From: Meghimatium bilineatum
Lineage: Eukaryota > Mollusca > Gastropoda > Stylommatophora > Philomycidae
Length of the DNA stretch: 64,000 nt
Reading direction: 5' to 3'
Assembly (NCBI GenBank): GCA_034231615.1
Contig: CM067298.1
Location: 35,718,127 to 35,782,126, forward strand
Part shown: piece by piece, positions 22,440 to 34,858 of the stretch
Position numbering within the stretch: position 1 is the stretch's first letter
Layout: each line of letters opens with the position of its first letter
The notes under the pieces: model-generated
What the model was told of the DNA's origin: nothing
Database searches by the model: none
The model's input: only the letters and a program-made list of their open reading frames with translations
Made by a program: the position numbers and the translations under genes

Positions 22440-22850
22440 ATTTTCTCTTTCTGTGCATCTCAATCAAGTGCCATGCCAAATGGTGTAGTCGATAAGCTTG
22501 GTTGGTGAGCTTCTACCGTGCCACGATAATAGTCCATCTAGCAACTTTTCTCTTTTTTTCTCCTATCTCTTCTCCCCTTGATCTTTCCAGTGTTTATTAA
22601 GTGTTCAAGCTGTGTTATTCTCAGCATATGCCCTAGAAACCCTGATCTGCCCCTAATGTTTGATCTTTTTACGCCAGCATTTATGAGAACCTCTGCATTA
22701 GTTTTCTTAGCTGTCCATAGTATTGTCATCATGCATCTCAGTAACTGGGAAACAATGCCATTATACTCTGAAATCCCTGTATTACTTCCTTCTATGTTAC
22801 TTTCTACTATAGTACATCCTATTACAAATTTCCGTTTAACACTTTTCAAA
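22440..22850 (-). pseudogene. LINE RT C-terminal fragment
   Basis: On the - strand: LLRCMMTILWTAKKTNAEVL, GRSGFLGHMLRITQLEHLIN, KIKGRRDR. Close to the fragment at 10195-10615 but with more frame damage. Confidence 0.8.
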
Positions 22851-22974
22851 ATCCCCAGTTACATTTATTCTTTAATGTATGAATTGTATGTAACAAATTT
22901 ATGTTATTATATAAGTATTTTGTCAGTCCGTACCAACGTGTTATAATAGAATTTTAACTGTAGCTCCAAGTGTA

Positions 22975-23105
22975 GATCACCGCCGAGTACAAGGCTTCTT
23001 CAGTAGGCATTAAGCCGAAAGCTGAAGTATCCTGGATATGACAGAAAGCTCAGAGAAACCACCCAACTGCACATAGTAACAGCAAGGATCGCAATTCCTG
23101 GAAAT
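22975..23105. repeat. Short repeat S, copy 2
   Basis: Blocks CATTAAGCCGAAAGCTGAAG, AGAAAGCTCAGAGAAACCAC and ATTCCTGG are the reverse of blocks at 16300-16430. Confidence 0.5.
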
Positions 23106-23554
23106 AGTGACAAACAAACATCTATAAGTGTAGATTTTGATAACAAATAATTGCATTAATTTATCCTGGCTAAGCTGTTGAATAAACAATAATTGAAAGG
23201 GGCTTAACGTATGGTAATAATTTTCATAACCATATAAAATGAAATTAGATTACATACATATTCTATCAGACTCAACCAATTCGTTATAACGGGATTCCAC
23301 TGTATGTGAATAAATCACATAATAAAATATGTACAGTTTTATTACATAAAAGCTACAAGTAGCAGTGTTGATAATACCCTCTTTGGCACCATCTATTAAC
23401 AATGTAGTTGATGTGCTTGTATGCCAGTTAGAGAAGACTGATCTGTAAGTCTGGCAAAGGAATGTTGGTAAAAAAATGAATAGTTTAACTGAAAAAAATA
23501 CTGAGCAAATATGATAATACTTATTGGTGTCAATACTTTGTACAGAAATAACAT

Positions 23555-23625
23555 GTTCCTGCAGGAAATTTACCCTACTGGCCTGGTCACGCTGGGGTGC
23601 AGAGTAACGAGAGGTTCTTCACAAG
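23555..23625 (+). mobile_element. RNase H LINE scrap
   Basis: Encodes WPGHAGVQSNER, the CPGHxGVxGNExAD signature of a LINE RNase H domain. Only about 70 bases are recognisable. Confidence 0.5.
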
Positions 23626-24087
23626 TGATGATGACCATTTGTTACAGCCACTTTTGAAATTCAGTTAGATTATGAGTTTAGCAGATGTCTAATAATTTAT
23701 AGCTTCAATCTGGCCACAAATGTCCTTTGACAGTTCAGGCATAGGAATGAGAGGTACATAAACTGACTTTAAAGGCACCTGTAGTCATTGACTATAGATA
23801 GCAAAGACATACACTTACTGCATTTCCTCATTAAGCACCACTTGGATGAGAATACCAGTAATGAGACTTTTGATCTAAGATTTGATGAGTTAGGAATTGT
23901 ACATAGTAAAAGGAGGGAAAGAGTGAGGTGAGTGTTTAACAAATTAAGACTATGCTGACCACATTCAACTGTTATATACCCTTGGTGACCAACTTATATG
24001 ATCTTCAAAACTGTTGATACTTAAGAAATACAGCAATGGTAGCAATATTTTACTAATAATAGCTCATCCAGGATAGCACATCATTCC

Positions 24088-24090
<3 letters not shown>
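23626..24090. other. No recognised gene
   Basis: Intergenic AT-rich sequence with no clear repeat. Confidence 0.3.
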
Positions 24091-24091
<1 letters not shown>

Positions 24092-24130
<39 letters not shown>

Positions 24131-24240
24131 TTATATAATGTCATTGATGGGCAAGGAGATTTATATATATTAGTTATATAATGTCATTGATGGGCAAGGA
24201 GATTTATATATATTAGTTATATAACATCCTTGATGGACAA

Positions 24241-24283
<43 letters not shown>

Positions 24284-24285
24284 TA
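24092..24285. repeat. (TA)n with embedded 46-bp minisatellite
   Basis: Two (TA)n tracts (about 24095-24128 and 24240-24278) enclose three units of about 46 bases built on GTTATATAATGTCATTGATG and GGGCAAGGAGA. The third unit has several changes. Confidence 0.85.
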
Positions 24286-24289
24286 TAAT

Positions 24290-25735
24290 ATCCATGATCA
24301 CCAAAGCCTAATAGAAGCAGCTTGTGGGTCATGTTTTGTCTAAATTTGAAAATGGAGGGTTAGAAAGTAAGGGGTTGTGCTGCAATCTGGTTATTTAAAA
24401 AAAAAAGAAAGATATAAATGATTTGACATTTATTTTGTTCGTCTGAATGTACCTTATCTGTAGTTATATCTTTACTATAAACTTTACTGTTTTGTAGTTC
24501 ATACACAGGCCCATGGAGTTTTGTTTCAAACATTGTTTATCTTGGACAGAGTATTTGCCTCAGGATTTCATATTCAGGTCAGTTTAAGGAGCCTGGTACA
24601 CAAGACTGCGCTCCAATCTTGAACTTTGTGTACATGTAGATGCACATTCAGTTGTGTCTTGTTCTGATGTATAGAAACACAACTTGTTCTAGTTGTTAAT
24701 AATTCAGCAGTCATCTTGTGTAGTGGATATGATTCCCCATCATCAGCATCCTCTTGAGTTAGCCAATCTGCTTTCTCATTCCATGTATTCACAATAGATA
24801 CTACTGCATGGCTACCTTGCGCAGACTATTTAATTCTGTCAGAAGCATTTGCTGGTTCATTATGGCATGATATGTGCACACATTTCAGTTTTTTAATATT
24901 AGGCTTCATTTCACAGATCTTCCGCGACACTGAGATAAAAAACACACAGCGCCGCACTGAGTCTTCTCTCAATGGATGCTGCGTTATATGCGCCTTTAGC
25001 AAAAGTTTGTTTCGTTTAAATAATGTATCCTTTGCTTTGTAAACAATGTGGACACATTCTTTAATGAACCAATGTGCTATTTATGCTTCATCACAAATAC
25101 CCACTCAGTGTAAGATTCCTGCTGTAATGCACAATAGTCCAAGGTATGAAAGAAAGTCTCAGCTGAGTAGTTTGGGATTTTTTAAAATTAGGCACCAGCA
25201 TCACAGCACTGGGAATATTCCAATAAATGCATAGCTCACTGATCCATCAGCCATCTAAGGCTGTATAAACTCAATGTACCAGTCAGTTGGTTGTGCATTC
25301 TTCAGATCTTTCAAGAGAGAAGGCACTTTCTTCCCTCTCTTAATCCTTTTCATTCTCTGAACATGATCGGTCTATTTAAGCTTCCTCTTCATCACTTTGT
25401 AGTGCATCAATAACTGCCCTAATCAGCGAGTTCACTCTGTTCTGGCTCTTCAATTAATTATACATCCAGTCCTAAATTTGTCATGTGTAGTACGGTTTGT
25501 TGTGGGCCACAATTTGTTCTGCAGGGACACTCCTGTGGGTCAGACTGCCATGGTGTGAATAGTGAAGCTGGAACAGTTCTGTAGTATATGTTGATCCATA
25601 GATGTACACTGTTGTAGATTATGTGTGTGATGTTAGACAGCAATGTCCTTTTCTCAGTCAAAATATCCTGAATTGTTTCTATTCAATTTACTGACATTGT
25701 CTTGCTCATATCTGACCCAAATACTCTAACAATGC
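24290..25735. other. Intergenic, mostly unrecognised
   Basis: No host exon is visible. The stretch 24960-25260 shows weak similarity to the repeat near 17225 and to a LINE 3' end (GGGAATATTCCAATAAATGC), so old insertions are likely. Confidence 0.35.
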
Positions 25736-25739
25736 ATCA

Positions 25740-26325
25740 GCTCTGCCATTGCCTCTGACTCCTGCATTATATGGACAGTAGTACAGGTGCAAGGTCACTG
25801 CTTCAAGCTCTCCAGTCTGGAAAACTAACAGACCTACAAAAACTACTTAAGGAACTGTCTTACCAATATAGGGTAACCATGCAGTAGATACCCTATCACT
25901 GTGGAATACCAGAAAAAGCAGACCAACTGGCTAGGAAGGTGATGCTGAAGACCAATCACCTACCATCAGAAAAAAACAGATGATCAAATCAATAAGAAAG
26001 CCACAAACACCAACACAAGATGACTATCACATTATGAACAGATTAGGTATCAGAGCAAGTTGTAATTCTACTCCTCAGAACAGGACACCACCGACTCCAC
26101 AGTCGCATGTACACAAAATTTAAGATTGGCAACAAGGCCATATGGACAGGCAGTACAGAGTGCCAAACATATACTTCAAGACTATTCTGAGTATGAAAAG
26201 CTGAGGCAGACATATTGGCCAGATGAAACAACACTGGAATCAAAGCTCTATGGGTCACTGTGTGAACTACAAAAGACAGTGAGTTTTATTCAGGAGACAG
26301 AATTACAGATATAGATGTTTCAAGT
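25740..26325 (+). pseudogene. RNase H domain LINE fragment
   Basis: Reads LLQALQSGKLTDLQKLLKEL, SYQYRVTMQ, then IPYHCGIP, and later HHRLHSRMYTKFKIGN. It is an eroded copy of the frame at 57423-58031, with deletions and stops. The 3' end GACAGAATTACAGATATAGA is shared. Confidence 0.8.
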
Positions 26326-26679
26326 GAACGAAAGAAGTAGAATATGGACAGTAAATCGATGTGATACTTTGGATGTTGCTGTGTAGCCCACTTCTTTCTT
26401 GTTATGAACGTTTCTATTTTGCATAGCATGTGGGAAGCAGCTAACTACTGTGTAGTTTGTGACTAACCATCTACTGTAAAAATTGCATATGAATGACACT
26501 AAAAAACCCAAATAATTTTGCTCAGTAAGATATGACTTGTTGAAATAACAATTTCCGTGATTATGTATGTATTTTACTGACAAAACACTTAGGAACTGCC
26601 AATTGGAATGTTTCAGCATTGCTGTTGAAATGACATTGTAAAAATCATATGATATAACAGTATCAGTAAAAATACATTT

Positions 26680-26940
26680 CTTCTGCGTTCATTCTCAAAT
26701 CCCTGCTAGTTGGCAGAGTGTAGTCCATAGAGCAGCTAGCATTTTATAATGGTTTAAAGCCTGGCTGCAATAGTTACACCTTTATGCCTGACATATACAA
26801 CTCTAGCATGAATTTTGGGTCACTGATATTAAGGATTAACCAATTCCACTCTCAAACCTTTTTAGTTTCCTCTTATATAACAGTTCATGGCAGGTCAGAG
26901 TTACTATTCTTTGCTCCTCGTTCGGGTTGTGGTAACAGGA
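26680..26940 (-). mobile_element. SINE copy, GAA-tailed
   Basis: TTCTTCTGCGTTCATTCTC at the left, a CCTTTTTAGTTTCCTCTTA block and GTTACTATTCTTTGCTCC at the right: the order of the SINE at 4970-5250. It ends about 100 bases downstream of the ANKLE1 stop codon. Confidence 0.6.
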
Positions 26941-27043
26941 ATAAAAATACAATAATTGTAACATTCATTGCGCAACATGTTTTTAGCCGTAGCAACAGGC
27001 CAGCAATATTCATCAAACTTTTGTCTTATAAATTGGAGAAAAA

Positions 27044-27207
27044 TCATTTCAGATCAGGTAAACATATTTGTCTCTCTCCTTCTGCCAGGAATATCTGTAA
27101 TGCCTTTTTCAATAGATACACTCCCATCTTCCTACGTTGAGTCTTTGTCCATGATGATGATACACCATAGAAGTCACCCTGTTTCATGTTGGTGAGTTTA
27201 TACACAC
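27044..27207 (-). CDS. ANKLE1: ANKLE1 last exon, end of GIY-YIG domain
   Basis: Acceptor TTTTATCTAAACAG, phase 2 bases GT completing a Gly. Reads VYKLTNMKQGDFYGVSSSWT, then a basic stretch KTQRRKMGVYLLKKALQIFL, ending LPDLK and TGA (27046-27044). LTN-K-G is the end of the ANKLE1 nuclease fold; the Asn is conserved. Confidence 0.9.
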
Positions 27208-30200
27208 CTGTTTAGATAAAAAAAAAAGATTTGTTTTGACAGGCTGTTTTATCTTGATGTAACCTTTTATCAGTATTATCTTACAAAAACAATGTTAAGC
27301 AAATGGTACAGAAATGCAAGTGAGGACTTGAAATTCTATGTTGCATGTGCATTTTGTATAAATGGGAGCAATGATTATGAATGGTGTCTGGTTTTGTGGA
27401 GGTGTAATGATAAATCAATCACTTGCTGATCACGAAACCCTGTTTTGTGTCCACTCATTATTTGTGGGTTGAAATAAAAATTATTTCTGTGGTTCACCCA
27501 GCCACCAGGAAATAGGGTACCAGGGCTCATGCTATGGAAGGATAGAGGCATGGCACCATTGCCACAAAATAAGTGCGGTAGGCGACGCTAGTCATTGACT
27601 AGGCAGCGGAGCAACTATCAGAAACCATGTGCTATGCCACTGGTTCATAACTCAACTTATCTTTACCTTTGTGTAATCATTACTGTTTCTTATTCACAAA
27701 TTGATTATGTCTGTCGATTATGAATGTTAGGCATACCCATGCTTTCTCGTTCACAATGTGAATGTCTGACATATTTAAAGAATGAATACATATAGCCCAT
27801 GTTTGCACTAGGAATACTTCTGTCGTTAAAATGTGTGGACATGTATCACTATGTTCCTATCATGCTCTCACTAAAGCTAAAGTGTATGTCAATGTGTCAG
27901 CCACTGAAAATCAGATATTCACTAGATAACAATACTAATGAACAAAGTATGATGTCTGATGATGAGACCAATAGCAAACTTCCCTAATGTTATAATTAAT
28001 CAGGGCAGAGAATGTAGAGATTGAGGCAACTGATAAGCAGACCTTAAAATTCATGAACTGGTAATGCATGGGATGATGTCATTATGTTGACATAAATTCT
28101 TGGGTATTACATGACTGCTGCCATGCACATGTTTCTTATAAAAGCGCACATACTTGTATCTAAAGTCAGTTTACTAATGATGGAGATATATCCTAATCTC
28201 AAATGCATCAATAGTACCTTCAAGTTGTATGCTCATTGTCCATGTTTCTGAGCCATAAATTTATATAGAACAGATGTAATATTTTATACTTCTCATCTTC
28301 AGCTTGTTTTAAATGTGGTTAGATGTCGATATTTTGCTCATGTTTTTCCCAACTTTAAAAAATCATGTTTTACATATTACAATAATGAAAATTAACTGAA
28401 AACACCAGAACTTGAAAAATAAAGTAGACACAGTACTGACCAATAGCTTGTATCATACAAGCTTCTCTTGTGTAAGCTTCCACTGGTATCACAGACTGAA
28501 AACAGTGTAAGGAAACAACACCGAGTCCAGTATTCCAGATATTGACTATTTGCTTCTCCTTGGTACTCATCTATCAAATAATAATAAACAGCACAATAGG
28601 AAATGCATATATTTAGAAAACAGTAAAAAATCTTTGAAATTGAAATAAATCAAGTCAACTATAAAACTAAAAAAAATGTTCAACTAAATTGTTAAATCAG
28701 TTCTGTAAATTGATGCCTGCATAGAATACAAGGTACATTTACCTTTCATTGTTCTCTTCAGTTGTGGAAAAAGAAAGTCACACGGAGCAAGACTGAGTGA
28801 GTACAGAAGGTTGTGGGAGTAATGGAATGTTGTGTTTCATAAAAATTGTGTTCATGGTGACAGACCTGTTTCCAGGACATTGTCATGATTCACAATCCAA
28901 TTATGTGCGCACCACTACTCTTAGGGCGATGTCTATGTGACGCATCATGGAGACATTGCAGGGTTGTCTCCTATAATTCTACATTGACAGTCTATCCTCT
29001 AGGAATGTATTCATCATGAACAAGTCTATCAATATTGCAGAATGCAATCAATATGTTCTAAACATTGTTTGTCATCTTCACCTGTAGTATCCCAAACTGT
29101 GCACGCACAATATGACATATTTCCAGTTTTGCATATACATTGGTACATGGTCATTACATTGCACCAGGTAAATAGCAATTCTCTATGTATTACAGGTTTC
29201 TGGTACAAAAAGAATCAGTCCATAATCTTATTTAACAGCTCTTGTATACAGGGTTTTAAATTATATAAAACACCTTCTTCATTTACTCTTTGATAATCAC
29301 TACGAAAAGTATGTGTATGATTTCTTTATTTCTGCAGAGGAGCATGAAGTATGCTGTGCTGCTGGTTTACAGTAGAGTTGCATTATTTGTGCCTTCTGGC
29401 CTAAAACATCTGATTTCGGCATGATGATAAAACACCAATTAGGAAATAATGGAAAGAGCTAGTAGAGAGTAACAGATACTGGTAGAGAAAGCGTACGAAA
29501 TTGCACTTGAGAAAGATGGGATGCACATTACTCTATATCTCTGATTAGCTTTTAAACCAAGCATTTAGAAACAAATGAGAATTATTGAGACTTAATAATT
29601 GAGAATTATCACGTTTAATAGGTAAGGACCTATCAATGGCTGAGAGAAGCATGTTTTATCAATTTGTTAGCATCAAATGGAGGAAATAAAAGTATGAACA
29701 CTAAAGATGTCTGAAAATGTACTAGCATTGTTGCTGTTATTGCAAAGGTTTTCTATATACTACAAATAGTGTAAATTTTACATTTATTTTGATCTAGCTT
29801 TACTGAAAACAATTGATTGTGTACATCAAAAACTTTGGAATATATGAAGGACATGGGTTTCCCGCTACATCTAATCTGCTGTATACAAATATTATATCAA
29901 GACCAATAAGCAGCCGTGAGAGTAAATAGTGAAGCATCTGATTGGTTCAGTGTGGAAAAAGGAGTCAGACAAGGATGTGTCCTATCACCATATCTTTTCA
30001 ACATTTATGCAGAGAACAAAATGAGGAATGTATGAAGAAATGACAAACAGAGAAAGAACTTCTGCCCACTCAACATAGGACATCACGAGATACCATAACT
30101 AAGGCATGCTGATGTTACAACATTATTGGCACACAGTCAAGCAGGTCTCAAACACCTCATAAACTTCATTAAAGAACATCATGAAAAACAAAACCTATTT

Positions 30201-33200
30201 CTGAATGGAAGTAAGACCAATATTATGACAAGCGACAAAACCACTAGCAAGTTATCAATCAGTATCAACAGCAAATTAGAAAGAGTCACCAGTTTGTAAT
30301 ACATTGGTTCTCTTAACAACAGCAACAGTGATTGCTATTAAGAAATCAGAAGGATGTTGGCTATAGCATCAAAGAAGCTGATACAAATGAAAAACATATG
30401 GCTGAGCTCATAAACAACAAAACTAACATTCCTAAGAGCTTGCATATTCCCAGTGGCAATATATGGGTATGAATCCTGGACAATCATCAACAAAATGAAA
30501 AATAAAACAACAGCATTTGAAACAAAAGGTTAAAGAAAAATCCTCAGAATACCATGGACCAACAAGATCACCAATTTAGCCATCCTGAAAGAGATGAATG
30601 TAAAACAAAATTGGCTAAACAGCATGGTTCTCTCCAGAAAACTATAATATTTTGGCCATATCAAATGCCATGACAGTCTAGAGAAGACCATAATGAAGGG
30701 GCAGATCAATGATGGAGATGGATGCAAGACATTAAAGACCACCTCAACATGACAGTAACAGAATCAGGAAGACTAGCTCTCAAGATCGACAGAAGTGTTG
30801 AAAGGCTGTGATGACTGCTACATCCTGTTGAGGATATGCTATCTGATGATGATTTATTGAAAATTGAAACATAACAGTATTAATAATATTTGGCTGTAAT
30901 ATGAATTTACAAGTAAAAAGTGTGTACCTTTGTTGAAATTATTGCATCTTAAATCAAGCAATCAGATTATTTACACAGGTGACTAAGTAATAAGAGATAA
31001 GAGGTATGGATAGAATATTGTCTCCTAACAAAATGGCAAGAAAGTAGTGGAACAATCTGCTTATCCCACAACATTGAGTAAGGGAATGGAGACAGAGCCT
31101 CTTACTTGGCTGATGATGTAACTACCAACACCCACAATGATTCTATCAGACTCCAAGAGTATGCTGCAGAAGATAGAATAATGCACGGTAAGCAAGGATT
31201 GGATCACACTTCTCAACAAAGCATCACATGGATCTACTGTCCAGGTCATGAGGGTGTCAAAGGCAACAAAAGAAATGATGCACTGGTGAGTAGCTATAGT
31301 GATATGCACAATGGTGAGAACAATGCTGAGTTAATTAGGGCAGTCATGGATACACTATAAAATTATGAAGAGATATCTGAAAGAGATAAATGTGCATTTT
31401 CAGAGAATGATAGTAGTGGATGCGACTAGGGGGAAAGAAGAAAGAAAGTGTATCCTCTCTAGAAATATTTGAAAAACTCACAACCAACAACTGCCTGGGA
31501 CACAGTTTATACACTTTTAGATGGCTGAGGAACTGGAAAACTGAGCACCTATAGGAATGTCTCCAGTACAGGTGATGCTGGTTGCTAATCAAGAATCACA
31601 CAAGTTTTAGATCTTCTACACAAATTTGATTAATTTGTATAGTGTCTATAATTCTAGTTGCTTGTATAATTTCTGTGTTAAGTGTCCCATCCTGTGTGAA
31701 TCACCCTGTACTACTGTATTATATAGTATGGGGTTACCTTTACCATGGTTTATTACCGAAGGATATTTACCTTGACATTTCCTTTTTTCATTTTAGATAT
31801 AGCTTCATAAAGATGGCAGTATGGCCTTGATCTCTTGCCTTTTCCAATGTAAAAGATTGAGCAGATAAATGTCTTGAACACTTCTAGGTCAGCTGCAAAA
31901 AACAAACATGATCTCATATCACTTCCTTGCATCGCATGTGTTGCAGAGACCTAAAAGGAGAGTAAAGAATAGCAATACTGTTATCTACCATGCAAGCCTT
32001 AAGAGGTAACTAAGGAGGTTTTATCATTGGTTGTCCCATCCTATAGAGATTCAAATTGACTTAGAAGCACTAAGGAATTTGGATGTTCTTCTGCATTCAT
32101 TCTCAAACTCCTGAAGAGTAGCAGGATGTAGTCTGGAGAATGGAATGCATTGTGTTATGGTTTTCAGTTTAGCTAAGAATTTGGGATGTGTTAAGCTGAA
32201 AGGTGCAGATATATTAGTGAAGCTGTAAACTATGACACAATGCATTCTGTTCACTGCACTACATCTTGGTAATCTGCAGGAGTTTGTAATTGTAATCAGA
32301 AGACTTCTTTATATATAAAACACTAAATTGTAGTTAACTTCTGGTGAACGCAATACTTACACAGGGATCTCCCTAGCGTAGTGGTTTAGCTGTTCGCCTT
32401 GCGTTCAAGAGGCCATGCGTTTGAATCCAGCTCGTGTCGTCTTGTTTAGATGGTGGATTTTTTTCGGAGATCAATATGGATTATTACTGAAGCTACAAAG
32501 TTACATGCTATGAGTGCTACACCCGGCAGCTCGTTGAGGGTGACGAGTACATATGGGAAACCACATACAATGAAGTCAATCCTCTATGACTAATGAACCC
32601 TTTTCTTTCAATACTTACACATGTTTTTGGCTCTCAAAGGCAAGTTGTCTGTGATGCGTGGGTCTAGCAACAAATAAGTGAAAGATGATTTGACTGTCCC
32701 TTCACGCCACTGACGACTAGTTTTAGTGCTAAAGACTTCAATCATCTTGAACTCCAATTCTGCAAGACCTGAATCATCAAAATGTCCATTTAAAGCTTGT
32801 CGCATTTCACTTGGGTAATCTGAAGAAGAATGTAACTGTATCAGTATTAACATAACATACATCAATTATCTATATACCCATTTGCCTAATTATCTGTCTA
32901 GGCAGGTCAACCTAGCCTAAGAAAATGGGTACCAGATCTTCTGGGAAAGTAAATATAAGGTAACTGCGTGAAACGTAATAACAGTTGCACTTACGTAAAA
33001 CACAGGTTTTACGTTAAGTTTTTCCACAACTTACCTCTGGTGGCTTAAAGGCGCAACAAAAATCTGAAGAACATCTTGGTCCATAGCCACCTTAAGTCTT
33101 CTGTTCCCAACCATTTTGACACTCTTCGTTGCTCATGTGGCTGATGCTATACATGTCCTTATGTGGTTCAAGTGCGCTCCAATTTATTTTCCAAGGCCAC

Positions 33201-34775
33201 TTTCTCTCTTGATGAGGCCTTTACATGTGAATTCCATAATGTTATTTATGTGTTCATATGTAAACGCTGCGGCAAGCAGAACATCTGGGAAAAATGGTCA
33301 GGATTAAGATTGGGCGATCGCTTTTGTAACCATCTTCATGCCATCAAGTACAGAACATCTACTCCTGTGGCTACACAGTTCAACGGCGATGGTCATCATG
33401 GTGCTCTTGATATTCAGGTCACTGCCATCAGATCCTGCACCACCGATGATAGATCTAGGTACGCTCTAGAAAATCATCTTTTTTTTAGAATTGGGTACCC
33501 TCAAGTCTTTTGGACTCAATTCCGACCACTCTTTTGTCTAGTATTGGGTTGGTGTGGTCTTTGCCTTTATTAATTTTGTTCCGTCATTTATGTAATCTTT
33601 TTATTCGTTTCATTTTGACATATATTTACATTTTTATGTACTTCATGCCCTTCCGGCACCTCATTTCCATATTTCTGTTGGATACATTTGTGTGTTGCTA
33701 TAATTTCCATTTGTCGTCTTTTGATGTTTTGTATATTGTAATTTGTATGTTTTCTTGTGTGCACATCATTACCCACTAGTTTTAGGGATAGTGTGTCATG
33801 TCTGAGTGAAACTGTTATAATAACCTGTGTTTTAAAGGTTAAGTAAAGTACAATGGGAAAGTAAAGGCACTTAATCTCCAGGTATGCAGTTGGTCAATGA
33901 AAAATACAGGTCTAAGACCAGATTCCCCAATAAGCGTCAATGGCGATGAAAAATGGAAACTTTACTTACTTTTATCTGTCTACATTAGTTTGGCACCAAA
34001 ATACATTCATAGATCAGAAACTAATGTTCTCCAGTTTGAGTGATGTGATGCTGCTCTGCATATTACACAATATCTATGTACCGGTATATCTATCTATTAT
34101 GTTCCTTCAGCGCCGAATACAGTGCCTAGGGCAGAAACCAGAGTGCTCTCCAGTTCGAGTGACATGATGATACTGTGTGTAACTATTGCATGTTTTTAAG
34201 ACCCATAGTCATATTCAGTATTAGTGAATATGGTTGTTCTGTGAAGAGTTTCTCTTGGTTTCCCTCTTTTTCTTTTGCCATCTGGTACCCATTTTAATGC
34301 TTGTAGTAGCAGTCTGTTTTCATTCACTCTAAGTACATGTTCGATATAAGGCCATCATTTTCTTCTTATTGTTGTAGAAATTATAAAAACCTTCATAAAT
34401 AATTAATATTGTAGAATACTTTCTATGGACAGGATATGAAGAATATACTCATACTTAAGGAACAATGAAAATTATAAGGATGAAATATTGACATAAACAG
34501 CTAGGGAGGATCATATGAAATAAAAGCATGCAGAAATTGGATGTGAACAGAAGTGTCAAAAGGCACTGTACAACTAGCAGCACAACATACTTCAATCTTT
34601 GCAGCTCAAATTATACTTGTGCTAATTACACTAGTCAACATAAAAATTATACCAGTAATGAAAAAAGTTGATCTTTACTAATTTTGGGGTGCTGAAAACA
34701 AATATGATATTAAAAAATGTTCATTTGCTCTAGTTTTGATTTAGATATATGCAACTTTTGTTTTTTTAATTACTG

Positions 34776-34858
<83 letters not shown>

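Noticed and set aside
28392-28577. Separate small - strand frame overlapping the GIY-YIG exon
   Set aside because: It is the out-of-phase shadow of the ANKLE1 exon 28570-28441.
32364-32440. Functional tRNA gene
   Set aside because: Only A-box and B-box remain; no cloverleaf can be closed and a SINE body with target duplication follows.
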